From NCBI GenBank assembly GCA_944377405.1, contig CALWES010000007.1, forward strand, positions 51,754 through 115,753: a DNA stretch of 64,000 nt. The letters are read 5' to 3'. Position 1 is the first letter of the stretch, and the number at the start of each line of letters is the position of its first letter. Below, piece by piece: positions 51,225-60,947 of the stretch. The position numbers and the translations under genes are program-made. The DNA comes from an uncultured Lachnospiraceae bacterium. Its GTDB lineage: Bacteria > Bacillota > Clostridia > Lachnospirales > Lachnospiraceae. The notes beneath the pieces are model-generated. The model searched no databases. It worked only from the letters and a program-made list of their open reading frames with translations, and was not told the origin of the DNA.

Positions 51225-52682
51225 ATGGACAAGAAAAAATATCAGCAGTATATCGATGAAAAAAAGGACCTGATCTGCGGCGTGTCGGATCAGATCTGGG
51301 AATATGCGGAGCTGTCCCTTCAGGAGTTCCGCTCCTGTGAGCTCTATGTAAAGACCCTGAAGGAGGAGGGCTTCCAGGTGGAATGCCCCGTGGCAGGGAT
51401 CGAAACGGCCTTTGCCGCAAGCTACGGCAGCGGCAGCCCGGTGATCGGGATCCTGGGGGAATATGATGCCTTAAGCGGCCTGTCCCAGAAGGCAGGGGAA
51501 ACCGTAAGGAATGAGGAACATTCCGGCGGAAACGGCCACGGCTGCGGCCACAATATGCTGGGAGCAGGCGCCATGGCTGCGGCCATGGGGATCAAGCAGT
51601 ACCTGTCGGAGAAGCCTGCCGGCAGCGGCACCGTGATCTTCTTCGGATGTCCCGGAGAAGAGGGAGGCGCAGCCAAGGCCTTCATGGCCAGGGACGGTAT
51701 CTGGAAAAAGCTGGACTGCGCCCTGACCTGGCATCCGGATGACTGCAACCAGGTTTCCAGCGGTACCTGCAACAGCTGTATCCAGACAGAGTACGCCTTC
51801 CAGGGGATCGCATCCCATGCGGCAGGAAACCCGGAGCAGGGACGTTCCGCCCTGGACGCGGTGGAGGTCATGAACATAGGGGTCCAGTTCCTGCGGGAGC
51901 ACATGCCGGATGAGGCCAGGATCCACTATGCCATTACGGACGGAGGCGGGATCTCTCCCAACGTGGTGCAGCCCCATGCCCAGGTCCTCTATATGGTCCG
52001 TTCCGTTCTGGTAAAGGACGCCCTGGCCCTGCAGAAGCGGGTGGACGACATCGCCCAGGGAGCAGCCCTCATTACCGGAACGAAGATGAAGAAGAAATTC
52101 ATCGACGGCTGTTCCAATACGGTGCCCAACCAGACCCTGGAGACCCTGCTGTATAAGAACTTCCAGGAGGCGGGGATCCCCTCCTATACCCCGGAGGAGG
52201 AGGCCTATGCAAAGGAGCTGACGGAATCCTATGAGGTAAAAAGCGACCGCCTTCCCGGCTCTGCCTGGGAGGAGAGCAAGGAGATCAAGGCCTTTGTGGA
52301 GGAGGCTACGGAAAATGGCACAAAGCCCCTGAACGACTTCCTGATTCCCTATCTTTACAGCGAGAAGAAGAGCCCGGGATCCACGGACGTGGGAGATGTG
52401 AGCTGGCTCTGCCCCACGGCCCAGATCAACACCGTATGCTTTGCGGCAGGTTCTCCGGGCCACAGCTGGCAGAACGTGTCCTGCGGACACACCTCCATCG
52501 GACACAAGGGACTTCTCTGTGCAGGAAAGGTGCTTTGCGGCGCAGCCATCGATCTCTATGAGGATCCGGCCCTTCTGGAGGAGGCAAAGGCGGAGTTTGC
52601 GGAAAAGACGAAGATCGGCTTTTACAGCCCGGTGCCGGAGGATGCGGTACCGGTGATCTCCGGAGAAAAGATCGAATTTTAA
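51225..52682 (+). CDS. M20-family amidohydrolase (AbgB-like)
   Basis: 485 residues from ATG 51225. Dinuclear zinc site: GILGEYDALSGLSQKAG, GHGCGHNMLGAGAMAA, GCPGEEGGAAKAFMA, WHPDDCN and a late HTSIGHKG. It resembles the p-aminobenzoyl-glutamate hydrolase subunit B and amino-acid amide hydrolases. Cotranscription with the amino acid ABC system suggests that it cleaves the imported amide or dipeptide-like compound; substrate not provable. Confidence 0.85.
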   Translation: MDKKKYQQYIDEKKDLICGVSDQIWEYAELSLQEFRSCELYVKTLKEEGFQVECPVAGIETAFAASYGSGSPVIGILGEYDALSGLSQKAGETVRNEEHSGGNGHGCGHNMLGAGAMAAAMGIKQYLSEKPAGSGTVIFFGCPGEEGGAAKAFMARDGIWKKLDCALTWHPDDCNQVSSGTCNSCIQTEYAFQGIASHAAGNPEQGRSALDAVEVMNIGVQFLREHMPDEARIHYAITDGGGISPNVVQPHAQVLYMVRSVLVKDALALQKRVDDIAQGAALITGTKMKKKFIDGCSNTVPNQTLETLLYKNFQEAGIPSYTPEEEAYAKELTESYEVKSDRLPGSAWEESKEIKAFVEEATENGTKPLNDFLIPYLYSEKKSPGSTDVGDVSWLCPTAQINTVCFAAGSPGHSWQNVSCGHTSIGHKGLLCAGKVLCGAAIDLYEDPALLEEAKAEFAEKTKIGFYSPVPEDAVPVISGEKIEF

Positions 52683-52708
52683 CATACAGACACACAGATT
52701 CAGGAAAG

Positions 52709-52736
52709 GCACAGGGCTTCGGCTCTGTGCTTTTTT
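52709..52736 (+). terminator. Intrinsic terminator after the ABC/amidohydrolase operon
   Basis: GCACAGGGC-TTCG-GCTCTGTGC then six T. Almost identical to the orphan hairpin at 9918. Confidence 0.9.
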
Positions 52737-52798
52737 ATGGCCGGAAGCAAAGATTGGAAAAGGCCTTTACGGATCCTTTAGAAAAATTTTACTCTTTA

Positions 52799-52825
52799 TT
52801 AGCACTCAATACATTCGAGTGCTAT
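52799..52825. promoter_or_regulatory. CIRCE element (HrcA operator) upstream of htpG
   Basis: TTAGCACTC, 9-bp spacer AATACATTC, GAGTGCTAT: matches the CIRCE consensus at 17 of 18 arm positions. It directly abuts the -35 of htpG. Confidence 0.92.
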
Positions 52826-52852
52826 TGACAAACGGAAGAGGAAAGCTATAAT
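52825..52852 (+). promoter_or_regulatory. Promoter of htpG
   Basis: TTGACA (52825-52830), 16-bp spacer, TATAAT (52847-52852), both perfect hexamers, overlapping the CIRCE by one base. Confidence 0.85.
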
Positions 52853-52888
52853 TAGAATCAGTGAGTCAGAAGCAAAGGAGTGAGCGCA

Positions 52889-54844
52889 ATGGCAGAATTC
52901 AAAAATATGCAGGGAAGCCTTACCATCAACAGTGAGAACATCTTCCCCATCATCAAAAAATGGTTATATCAGGATCACGACATTTTCTACAGGGAGCTGA
53001 TCTCAAACGGCTGCGATGCAGTGACGAAGCTTAAGAAGCTGTCCCTCATCGGCGAGTACGAGGCTCCCGCAGAGGAGCATTACCGGATCGACGTTACGGT
53101 GGACCCGGACAAAAAGACCATCGAGGTAAAGGATAACGGCCTTGGCATGACCGAAGAAGAGGTCAACAGCTACATCAACCAGGTGGCCTTTTCCGGTGCG
53201 GCGGATTTCCTGGAGAAGTATAAGGACAAGGCCAACGAGGACCAGATCATCGGACACTTCGGCCTCGGCTTCTATTCCGCTTTCATGGTGGCCGACAAGG
53301 TGACCATCGATACCAGATCCTACCGCCCGGATGCAGTGCCGGTTCACTGGGAGTCCGACGGCGGGACGGAGTACAGCATGACAGAGGGGACCAAGGAAGA
53401 CAGGGGTACCCTGATCACCCTGTACTTAAATGAGGACAGCCTGGAGTTCTGCAACGGATACAAGGCCAGAGAGGTCATTGAAAAGTATTGTTCCTTCATG
53501 CCGGTGGAGATCTACCTTCATGATGTAAAGCAGGATGAAGAAGATCGGAAGGGCGGAGAAACTCCGGAGGAAAAGCCCCTCAATGATACGAATCCCCTCT
53601 GGAACGAGAATCCCTCTCAGGTAAAGGAGGAGCAGTACAAGGAGTTCTACAGGAAGGTCTTCATGGATTATAAGGAGCCCCTGTTCTGGATCCACCTGAA
53701 CATGGACTACCCCTTCAACTTAAAGGGCATCCTGTATTTCCCGAAGATCAATACCCAGTATGACAACCTGGAAGGCACCATCAAGCTCTATAACAACCAG
53801 GTGTTCATCGCGGATAACATCAAGGAGGTCATTCCGGAATATCTCATGCTCTTAAAGGGCGTCATCGACTGTCCGGACCTGCCTCTTAACGTCAGCCGTT
53901 CCGCCCTGCAGAACGACGGCTTCGTAAAGAAGATCTCCGACTATATCACAAAGAAGGTATCGGACAAGCTTTCCGGCATGTTCAAGACGGACCGGGAGAA
54001 CTATGAGAAGTACTGGGACGACATCAGTCCCTTCATCAAATACGGCTGCTTAAAGGACAGCAAGTTCGGAGACAAGATGAAGGACGCCATCCTCATGAAG
54101 GACCTGGACGGCAGGTATCTTACCGTGGAGGAGTACCTGAAGAGGGACGGCGAGGAAGCAAAGCCCGAAGATGAGGCACCCAAGGAGGCTCCGGAGGCAA
54201 AGCAGGAGGAAGCAAAGTCCGAGGAAAAACCCGCCGAGAAGCAGACCGTTTACTATGTGACGGACGAGAAGGAGCAGGGACAGTATATCCGCATGTTCCG
54301 GGAGGCAAAGCTGAATGCGGTGATCCTGGGCCAGGTGATCGATACTCCCTTCATCGGCTACATGGAGCAGAAGAATGAAAATGTGAAGTTCGTCCGCATC
54401 GACGCAGACCTGACGGAGGCCTTTAAGGAAGACACAAAGAAGGACGAGGCAGAGGAAAAGAAGGCGGAAGCCCTCATCAGCCTTTTCCGGAAGGCTGCAG
54501 GAAACGAGCAGCTGGATGTGAAGGTGGAGTACCTGAAGGACGCGGAGGTCGCTTCCATGATGACCATGTCCGAGGAAGGACGCCGGATGCAGGAGATGAT
54601 GAAGATGTATGCCATGTACGGTATGCAGATGGGAGACCTGGGAGAAAAGGACCAGACCCTGATCTTAAACGCCAACAACCGGCTGGTAAAGCGGCTCCTC
54701 AACGAGGAGGGCGGCGAAGAGCTGCGGCAGCAGATCGCAGAGCAGCTTTACGATATGGCCCTTCTGTCCAGAGGCGGACTGAGCCAGGAAAGGATGACCG
54801 GATTCATCAGACGGAGCCAGGAGCTCATGATGAAGCTGTCCTAA
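52889..54844 (+). CDS. htpG: Molecular chaperone HtpG (Hsp90)
   Basis: 651 residues from ATG 52889 (AAAGGAG 8 nt upstream). N-terminal GHKL ATPase: DIFYRELISNGCDAVTKL, VKDNGLGMTEEEV, GHFGLGFYSAFMVADKV; the middle domain has NVSRSALQNDG. A Lys/Glu/Ala-rich insert at residues about 425-455 is longer than in E. coli. CIRCE in the promoter points to HrcA control. Confidence 0.97.
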   Translation: MAEFKNMQGSLTINSENIFPIIKKWLYQDHDIFYRELISNGCDAVTKLKKLSLIGEYEAPAEEHYRIDVTVDPDKKTIEVKDNGLGMTEEEVNSYINQVAFSGAADFLEKYKDKANEDQIIGHFGLGFYSAFMVADKVTIDTRSYRPDAVPVHWESDGGTEYSMTEGTKEDRGTLITLYLNEDSLEFCNGYKAREVIEKYCSFMPVEIYLHDVKQDEEDRKGGETPEEKPLNDTNPLWNENPSQVKEEQYKEFYRKVFMDYKEPLFWIHLNMDYPFNLKGILYFPKINTQYDNLEGTIKLYNNQVFIADNIKEVIPEYLMLLKGVIDCPDLPLNVSRSALQNDGFVKKISDYITKKVSDKLSGMFKTDRENYEKYWDDISPFIKYGCLKDSKFGDKMKDAILMKDLDGRYLTVEEYLKRDGEEAKPEDEAPKEAPEAKQEEAKSEEKPAEKQTVYYVTDEKEQGQYIRMFREAKLNAVILGQVIDTPFIGYMEQKNENVKFVRIDADLTEAFKEDTKKDEAEEKKAEALISLFRKAAGNEQLDVKVEYLKDAEVASMMTMSEEGRRMQEMMKMYAMYGMQMGDLGEKDQTLILNANNRLVKRLLNEEGGEELRQQIAEQLYDMALLSRGGLSQERMTGFIRRSQELMMKLS

Positions 54845-54847
54845 AAA

Positions 54848-56206
54848 ATGAATGAATCACTGATCAAAGGAAATATCACAAAGGCCCTCCTGCTTTTTGC
54901 CCTTCCCATGATGGCGGGAAATCTGCTGCAGCAGTTTTACAACATCACAGATACCTTCATTGTGGGACAGTTCCTGGGGAAGGACGCCCTGGCGGCGGTG
55001 GGATCGGCCTATACCCTGATGACCTTTCTGACCTCCATCCTCATCGGACTTTCCATGGGGAACGGGGTCTTCGTATCCATCTGTTACGGAAGAAGACAGG
55101 AGGATCGCCTGAAAAACGGCATCTTCCTGTCCTTTCTTCTGATCTTCGGGATCACGGTACTGATGAATGTGCTGGTGTTCCTGCTGATGGGGCCCATCCT
55201 TAGCTTTATGAATATCCCCACGGAGATCCGGCCCATGATGGGGGAGTACCTCTGGATCATCTATTTCGGCCTGCCGGCGGTGTTTCTCTATAATTATTTC
55301 ACCTGTCTGCTGCGGGCTGTGGGAAATTCCTCCGTACCCCTTTACTTCCTGCTGCTTTCCACGGTGGTGAACATCCTTCTGGACCTGCTGTTCGTGGTAA
55401 GCTTCCGGATGGGCGTGGGAGGAGCGGCCCTGGCTACGGTGATCGCCCAGTACCTGTCGGGGCTTGGGGTCCTTCTCTATACCCTTCGGAAATGTCCGGC
55501 CTTTGCCGTAAGGAAGCGGCACATGCGCTGGGATCCCTCGATCCTTTCGGAGATCTCCAATCTGTCGGTGCTCACCTGCCTGCAGCAGTCGGTGATGAAC
55601 TTCGGCATTCTGATGGTGCAGGGGCTTGTGAACAGCTTCGGCACCGTGGTGATGGCGGCATTTGCGGCGGCGGTGAAGATCGACTCCTTCGCCTATATGC
55701 CGGTGCAGGACTTTGGAAATGCCTTTTCCACCTTTGCGGCCCAGAATTACGGAGCCGGTGCCTATGACAGGATCCGGCAGGGGATCCGGAAGGCCCTTTT
55801 ATGCATCACGGTCTTCTGTCTGGTGATCTCCGGAGCGGTCTTCCTCTTTGCGGAGCAGCTGATGCTGATCTTCGTAAAGCCGGAGGAAAGGGAGGTCATC
55901 GCTGTGGGGGTCCAGTACCTGCGGGTAGAGGGGGCCTTCTATATCGGTATCGGCATCCTCTTCATGCTCTACGGCCTTTACAGAGCCATCAAAAAGCCGG
56001 GCATGTCCCTGGTGCTTACGGTCATCTCCCTGGGGACCCGGGTCCTTCTGGCCTATGCCACGGCAGGAACTCTGGGAGTTATCGGTATCTGGGCGGCTAT
56101 CCCCATCGGCTGGTTCCTGGCGGATATGGCGGGGTATCTTTATTATCGGTCCCGCTGCCGCAGCCTACTTTTTGCGGATCAGCCAAAAGAGAGAAAAAAT
56201 GCTTAG
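54848..56206 (+). CDS. MATE-family multidrug/Na+ antiporter
   Basis: 452 residues, about twelve membrane helices in two halves. N-terminal LLLFALPMMAGNLLQQFYNITDTFIVGQFLGKDALAAVG is characteristic of the NorM/DinF-like MATE branch. Exports cationic compounds with Na+ or H+; substrate unknown. It starts 3 bp after htpG and may be cotranscribed with it. Confidence 0.93.
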   Translation: MNESLIKGNITKALLLFALPMMAGNLLQQFYNITDTFIVGQFLGKDALAAVGSAYTLMTFLTSILIGLSMGNGVFVSICYGRRQEDRLKNGIFLSFLLIFGITVLMNVLVFLLMGPILSFMNIPTEIRPMMGEYLWIIYFGLPAVFLYNYFTCLLRAVGNSSVPLYFLLLSTVVNILLDLLFVVSFRMGVGGAALATVIAQYLSGLGVLLYTLRKCPAFAVRKRHMRWDPSILSEISNLSVLTCLQQSVMNFGILMVQGLVNSFGTVVMAAFAAAVKIDSFAYMPVQDFGNAFSTFAAQNYGAGAYDRIRQGIRKALLCITVFCLVISGAVFLFAEQLMLIFVKPEEREVIAVGVQYLRVEGAFYIGIGILFMLYGLYRAIKKPGMSLVLTVISLGTRVLLAYATAGTLGVIGIWAAIPIGWFLADMAGYLYYRSRCRSLLFADQPKERKNA

Positions 56207-56223
56207 GCAAGGCCTTGCCTTTT
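56206..56223 (+). terminator. Short palindromic terminator after the MATE gene
   Basis: GGCAAGGCCTTGCC followed by TTTT; stem of only 5 bp with a GGCC loop, so weak. Confidence 0.4.
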
Positions 56224-56243
56224 CCAGGTCCCTGTGATAAAAT
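56215..56243 (+). promoter_or_regulatory. Probable promoter of the pyrCEBI operon
   Basis: TTGCCT (56215-56220), 17-bp spacer ending TGTGA, TAAAAT (56238-56243). The -35 is part of the preceding palindrome. The leader of about 30 nt has no attenuator. Confidence 0.5.
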
Positions 56244-56279
56244 CTTTTAGATTTAGCAGGCAGAAAGGAAGGAGCAGCT

Positions 56280-57593
56280 ATGAACATTCTTTTGACCGGC
56301 GCCCAGGTTTATACGGAAAATGGTCTGAGAAAGCAGGATGTTGCCATATGTGACGGACGAATCCGTCTGGATGCTGCCGCTGCCCGTTTCGACAGAGTGG
56401 AAGACCTGTCAGGTCTTGTTTTGGTTCCCGGTTTCGTGGATGTGCACGTACATCTGCGTGAGCCGGGTTTTTCGTATAAGGAGACCATCCGGACAGGAAG
56501 CAGGGCAGCAGCTGCAGGCGGCTATACCGCAGTCTGCGCCATGCCCAACCTGAAGCCGGCCCCTTCGGATCCGGAAGCTCTGTCAAAGGAGCTGGAGCTG
56601 ATCCGCCGGGACGCAGCGGTCCGGGTCTATCCCTACGGCACCATCACCCGGGATCAGAGCGGCAGAGGAAGCCTTTCGGACATGGAGGGCATGGCAAAGG
56701 ACGTGATCGCATTCTCCGATGACGGAAAGGGCGTTCAGGAGGAGGAGACCATGCGGGAGGCCATGCTGCGGGCAAAGGCTCTGGGGGTTCCCATCGTGGC
56801 CCACTGTGAGGACGAAAGGGAGCTGAAGCCCGGGGGATGCATCCATGACGGAGAATATGCACGGCTTCACGGACACGTGGGCATCAACTCGGAAAGCGAG
56901 TGGAAGCAGGCGGAGCGGGACATCGCCCTCTGCGAGGAAACGGGATGCCAGTATCACATCTGCCATGTTTCCACAAAGGAAACGGTGGAGCTGGTAAGAA
57001 AGGCAAAAGCCCGGGGCGTGAGGGTGACCTGTGAGACGGGTCCCCATTACCTGATCTATACGGATATGGACCTGCAGGAAAGCGGGGCCTGGAAGATGAA
57101 TCCCCCCATCCGGAGCGCAGAGGACCGGGAGGCCCTTCTGGAGGGGATCAAGGACGGCACCATCGACTGCCTCATTACGGATCATGCGCCCCACAGCGCG
57201 GAGGAAAAGGCAAAGGGCCTGGACGACTCCGCCTTCGGCATCGTGGGTCTGGAGACAGCCTTTGCGGCAGCCTATACCATGCTGGTGAAAACCGGGAAGC
57301 TGAGCTTCCAGCGGCTGATCCAGTGTCTCTGCGTAAATCCCAGAAGGATCTTCGGGATCCCGGGAGCCATTACCCTGGCCACAGAAGTCCGGGAGCCGGG
57401 AGCAGAGTACCGGGAAGGAATCCTGGAGGGAGCCCTGGCGGACCTTACGGCCCTGGACCTGAATGAGAGCTACCGCATCGACAGCAGCAGCTTCCAGTCC
57501 ATGGGCAGAAGCACCCTCTTTGACGGAGCGGAGGTCACCGGAAGGATCAAAGGCCTCTGGGTAGGAGGAGAACGGGTCTATCCGTTCCAATGA
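56280..57593 (+). CDS. pyrC: Dihydroorotase, class I
   Basis: Cyclises carbamoyl aspartate to dihydroorotate. 437 residues. Metal site DVHVHLREPG (HxH) near residue 58, PIVAHCEDE, CHVSTKETVEL, LITDHAPHSAEEKAKG (catalytic Asp) and NPRRIFGIPG. GGAAGGAG precedes the ATG. First gene of the second pyrimidine cluster. Confidence 0.97.
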   Translation: MNILLTGAQVYTENGLRKQDVAICDGRIRLDAAAARFDRVEDLSGLVLVPGFVDVHVHLREPGFSYKETIRTGSRAAAAGGYTAVCAMPNLKPAPSDPEALSKELELIRRDAAVRVYPYGTITRDQSGRGSLSDMEGMAKDVIAFSDDGKGVQEEETMREAMLRAKALGVPIVAHCEDERELKPGGCIHDGEYARLHGHVGINSESEWKQAERDIALCEETGCQYHICHVSTKETVELVRKAKARGVRVTCETGPHYLIYTDMDLQESGAWKMNPPIRSAEDREALLEGIKDGTIDCLITDHAPHSAEEKAKGLDDSAFGIVGLETAFAAAYTMLVKTGKLSFQRLIQCLCVNPRRIFGIPGAITLATEVREPGAEYREGILEGALADLTALDLNESYRIDSSSFQSMGRSTLFDGAEVTGRIKGLWVGGERVYPFQ

Positions 57594-57652
57594 TCCCATA
57601 AATTCTGGAAACATTTTTTTTCATATATACACTGATGGAAGGGAGAAAAGCT

Positions 57653-58318
57653 ATGAAGGAAGAGATCGCAAAGGGCCTTTTATCCATACAGGCCGTATTT
57701 TTAAGACCGGAGGAGCCCTTTACCTGGGCCAGCGGCATCAAGAGCCCCATTTACTGTGACAACCGTCTGGTACTGACGGCACCGGAGGTCCGCACCATGG
57801 TGGAGACCCAGATCGCCGAGACCATCCGGAAGTACTATCCGGGCTGTGAGGTGCTGATGGGTACCTCAACGGCGGGCATCGCCCATGCAGCCATTGCGGC
57901 TCACATGATGGGCCTTCCCATGGGCTATGTAAGAGGATCAGCCAAGGACCACGGCCGCACCAACCAGATCGAAGGAAAGCTGGAGAAGGGCCAGAAGGTA
58001 GTGGTAGTGGAGGACCTGATCTCCACCGGCGGATCCGTGATCGAGGTGGTAAATGTGCTGCGGGAAGCAGGAGCAGAGGTGCTGGGCATCGTCAGCATCT
58101 TCACCTACGGCATGGCCAAGGGCCTGAACCGTCTGCGGGAGGCACAGGTGAACAACATCAGCCTCTGTGACCTGGATACCCTTGTGGATGTGGCAGTGGA
58201 AGAGGGCTACATCAAGAAGGAGGACCGGGCAAAGCTTCTGCAGTTCAGGGACGATCCGTCAGATGAATCATGGATGAAGGGGGAAGTAAAATGCAGAGAG
58301 ATCAGATCAGGAATTTGA
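57653..58318 (+). CDS. pyrE: Orotate phosphoribosyltransferase
   Basis: Converts orotate + PRPP to OMP. 221 residues from ATG 57653, behind GGGAG; the in-frame ATG at 57635 has no site. PRPP-binding motif [18 protein letters not shown], plus [14 protein letters not shown] at the N terminus and [16 protein letters not shown] in the flexible loop. Its last 28 bp overlap pyrB. Confidence 0.96.
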   Translation: MKEEIAKGLLSIQAVFLRPEEPFTWASGIKSPIYCDNRLVLTAPEVRTMVETQIAETIRKYYPGCEVLMGTSTAGIAHAAIAAHMMGLPMGYVRGSAKDHGRTNQIEGKLEKGQKVVVVEDLISTGGSVIEVVNVLREAGAEVLGIVSIFTYGMAKGLNRLREAQVNNISLCDLDTLVDVAVEEGYIKKEDRAKLLQFRDDPSDESWMKGEVKCREIRSGI

Positions 58319-59226
58319 TAAGCATCCTGGACTTGTCGGTGGACGAGATCGACAGCCTGATCCGGGTGGCAAATGACATCGATCAGAACCCGGAAAAATA
58401 TGCAGAGTGCTGCCGCCATAAGCAGCTGGCAACCCTTTTCTTTGAGCCCTCCACCAGGACCAGGCTCAGCTTCGAGTCTGCCATGCTGAGCCTTGGAGGC
58501 TCCGTGCTGGGATTCTCCTCAGCAAACTCCAGCTCCGCAGCCAAGGGAGAGAGCGTTTCCGATACGGTGCGCACCGTAGGAAACTACGCGGACATCATCG
58601 CCATGAGGCATCCCAAGGAGGGAGCTCCCATGATCGCTTCCAGGCATACGACGGTGCCCATCATCAATGCGGGAGACGGTGGACATTATCATCCCACCCA
58701 GACCCTTACGGACCTTCTGACCATCAGCCGGAAAAAGGGACGTCTTTCCAATATGACCATCGGCCTCTGCGGCGACCTGAAATTCGGACGTACGGTACAC
58801 AGCCTCATTGAGGCCACCCTGCGCTACGAAGGGATCCGCTACATCCTCATCAGCCCGGAGGAGCTCCGTCTTCCCGAGTACATGATCGAGGAGCTGACAA
58901 AGGCCGGCGCGGAGTTTCAGGAGGTTACGGATCTAGAGGCAGCCATGCCGGAGCTGGACATCCTCTACATGACCCGTATCCAGAAGGAGCGCTTCTTCAA
59001 TGAGGAGGACTACCTGAGACTGAAGGATATCTATATCCTGACGCCGGATAAGCTGGCAAATGCCAAGGCGGACCTCAGCATCCTTCATCCCCTTCCCAGA
59101 GTCAACGAGATCTCCGTGAAGGTGGACGAGGACCCCAGAGCCTGCTATTTCTATCAGACGCTCTGCGGAAAGCAGATCCGTATGGCACTGATCTTGTTCC
59201 TTCTTGGCCTTACGCCGAAGGACTGA
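58291..59226 (+). CDS. pyrB: Aspartate carbamoyltransferase, catalytic subunit
   Basis: Joins carbamoyl phosphate and aspartate. 311 residues from ATG 58291 (GGGGGAAG upstream; inside the end of pyrE). Carbamoyl-phosphate site [40 protein letters not shown], and HPLPRVNEI. Works with PyrI encoded directly downstream. Confidence 0.97.
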   Translation: MQRDQIRNLISILDLSVDEIDSLIRVANDIDQNPEKYAECCRHKQLATLFFEPSTRTRLSFESAMLSLGGSVLGFSSANSSSAAKGESVSDTVRTVGNYADIIAMRHPKEGAPMIASRHTTVPIINAGDGGHYHPTQTLTDLLTISRKKGRLSNMTIGLCGDLKFGRTVHSLIEATLRYEGIRYILISPEELRLPEYMIEELTKAGAEFQEVTDLEAAMPELDILYMTRIQKERFFNEEDYLRLKDIYILTPDKLANAKADLSILHPLPRVNEISVKVDEDPRACYFYQTLCGKQIRMALILFLLGLTPKD

Positions 59227-59245
59227 TGAAAGGAGGCAGGATAGG

Positions 59246-59668
59246 ATGAATATCGACGGAGTAAGTACAGGGATCGTTCTGGACCATATCCAGGCGGGAA
59301 GATCCATGGAGATCTATGAATATCTGGGGCTGGATAAGCTTCAGAGCTGTGTGGCGGTGATCCAGAATGTCCGCAGCGGAAAATACGGAAAGAAGGACAT
59401 CATCAAGATCGATGAGCTCATCGACCTGAATCTGGATGTGCTGGGTTACTTCGACCCCAACATCACGGTGAACTACATCCGGGACGGGAAGCTGCTGGAG
59501 AAGAAGCATCTGGCCCTTCCGGACAAGCTTACGGATGTGATCCGCTGCAAGAATCCCCGGTGCATCACAAGCTGTGAGCAGGAGATCCCCCACGAGTTCG
59601 TACTGGTGGACCGGGCAAAGAAGATCTACAAGTGCGTATACTGCGACACCCAGGTAAAGGTAAAATAA
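59246..59668 (+). CDS. pyrI: Aspartate carbamoyltransferase, regulatory subunit
   Basis: 140 residues from ATG 59246 with AGGAGGCAGG upstream. N-terminal nucleotide-binding domain (GIVLDHIQAGRSMEIYEYLGLD), then a C-terminal zinc domain with CKNPRC (CX4C) and CVYC (CX2C). Together with PyrB forms the allosteric enzyme, activated by ATP and inhibited by CTP/UTP in E. coli. Ends the operon before a terminator. Confidence 0.96.
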   Translation: MNIDGVSTGIVLDHIQAGRSMEIYEYLGLDKLQSCVAVIQNVRSGKYGKKDIIKIDELIDLNLDVLGYFDPNITVNYIRDGKLLEKKHLALPDKLTDVIRCKNPRCITSCEQEIPHEFVLVDRAKKIYKCVYCDTQVKVK

Positions 59669-59681
59669 ATGATCAGACAGG

Positions 59682-59714
59682 CGCTTTCCTCCAAAAGGCG
59701 GAAAGCGTCCTTTT
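59682..59714 (+). terminator. Intrinsic terminator of the pyrCEBI operon
   Basis: CGCTTTCC / GGAAAGCG with a 10-nt loop, then CCTTTTT. Confidence 0.85.
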
Positions 59715-59716
59715 TC

Positions 59717-59745
59717 TTGAGATTTGCCGCAATGGGGAGTATAAT
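59717..59745 (+). promoter_or_regulatory. Promoter of the DUF4317 gene
   Basis: TTGAGA (59717-59722), 17-bp spacer, TATAAT (59740-59745). Confidence 0.7.
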
Positions 59746-59802
59746 GCTCATATTCCGGAAGGACCCGGAAGGCCCGGAGCCTCCGGGAGAAAGGAAGGAC
59801 CC

Positions 59803-60927
59803 ATGAACAAAAAAGATCAGGCAGAGCTTAAGAAACAGTTCAACCGGAAAAACAAGTGTATTTCCAGGATCTGCGGCTGTTACTTTGACATAGACGGAAA
59901 CAAAAAGCTGAGCTACGGAAGCAATTTCCTGAACATCCCGGAGGAAGAGGACGTGAAGTACATGAAGCTTCTCTCAGCCGTCCTCTCGGGAAGGATGGGA
60001 AAGCTCCTCCATAACTGCGGCTATGACACCAATGAGGAGATGCACGGGGACATGCACCGGCTTCTGATGGCTCTCCGGGATTCGGAGCTTAAGGACGAGC
60101 AGCTTCTGGAGCTTTTTTATGACCGGATCATCGAAAAGCTCCACCGGGAGGGGAATTATCTGATCCTCTTGGCCTACTGCATGTATGACGTGCCGGTAAA
60201 GGGGGAGGATGGCTTCCTTCAGGCGGAAGAGTCGGATTCCACCTACCGCTATCTGGTATGCGCCATCTGCCCCGTAAAGCTCTCCGACAGCGGGCTGAGC
60301 TATAACGAGGAGCACAACAGCATCGAGAGCCGGTTCCGGGACTGGATCGTGGATATGCCGGAGCGGGGATTTTTATTCCCGGCCTTTACGGACCGGGGAA
60401 CGGATATCCACACTCTGATGTACTATGTGAAAAAGAGCGGCATGCTTTCGGATGATTTCCTTGCGGAGGCCTTCGGCCTGGGGGCTCCGGTGCCGGACAA
60501 GGAGGAAAAGGCGGCCTTCCAGCAGCTGGTTTCCGGCCTTGCGGAGGAGGAAAAGATCGGCATGGAGGTGGTGAGCGGCATCCATGAGGAGCTGGCCAGG
60601 AGCATAGAGGCCCACAGGGAGGACGCAGCCCCCTTTGAGCTGGACCGGCAGGAGGTGAAGAACCTGCTGGAGCGGGGCGGCCTGGACGTTTCCGCCTGCA
60701 GCGAATTCGACGAGCTGTACCGTGCCTGCTGCGGCCCCCACAAGCTGACGGCAGAAAATATCGTTGAGAATAAAAAGATGGATATCCGTATCCGGGATAT
60801 CCGGGTCTCTGTCCCCAAAGAGGAGGCCGGATATGTGGAAACCAGGATCATAGACGGAAAGAAATGTCTTGTGATCACTGCGGATGATGATATGACTGTA
60901 AACGGCGTTCCGGTCCGGATCGACTGA
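59803..60927 (+). CDS. DUF4317 family protein
   Basis: 374 residues from ATG 59803, chosen for GGAAGG upstream and because it gives the family's usual start, MNKKDQAELKKQF. Soluble, no signal; blocks such as RICGCYFDIDGNKK, NYLILLAYCMYDVPVK, YRYLVCAICPVKLSDSGLSYN and RDWIVDMPERGFLFPAFTDRGTDIH are those of DUF4317, a family common in Lachnospiraceae and of unknown function. Followed by pepC after 20 bp. Confidence 0.88.
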   Translation: MNKKDQAELKKQFNRKNKCISRICGCYFDIDGNKKLSYGSNFLNIPEEEDVKYMKLLSAVLSGRMGKLLHNCGYDTNEEMHGDMHRLLMALRDSELKDEQLLELFYDRIIEKLHREGNYLILLAYCMYDVPVKGEDGFLQAEESDSTYRYLVCAICPVKLSDSGLSYNEEHNSIESRFRDWIVDMPERGFLFPAFTDRGTDIHTLMYYVKKSGMLSDDFLAEAFGLGAPVPDKEEKAAFQQLVSGLAEEEKIGMEVVSGIHEELARSIEAHREDAAPFELDRQEVKNLLERGGLDVSACSEFDELYRACCGPHKLTAENIVENKKMDIRIRDIRVSVPKEEAGYVETRIIDGKKCLVITADDDMTVNGVPVRID

Positions 60928-60947
60928 GCCGTGGAAAGGAGAAGACG

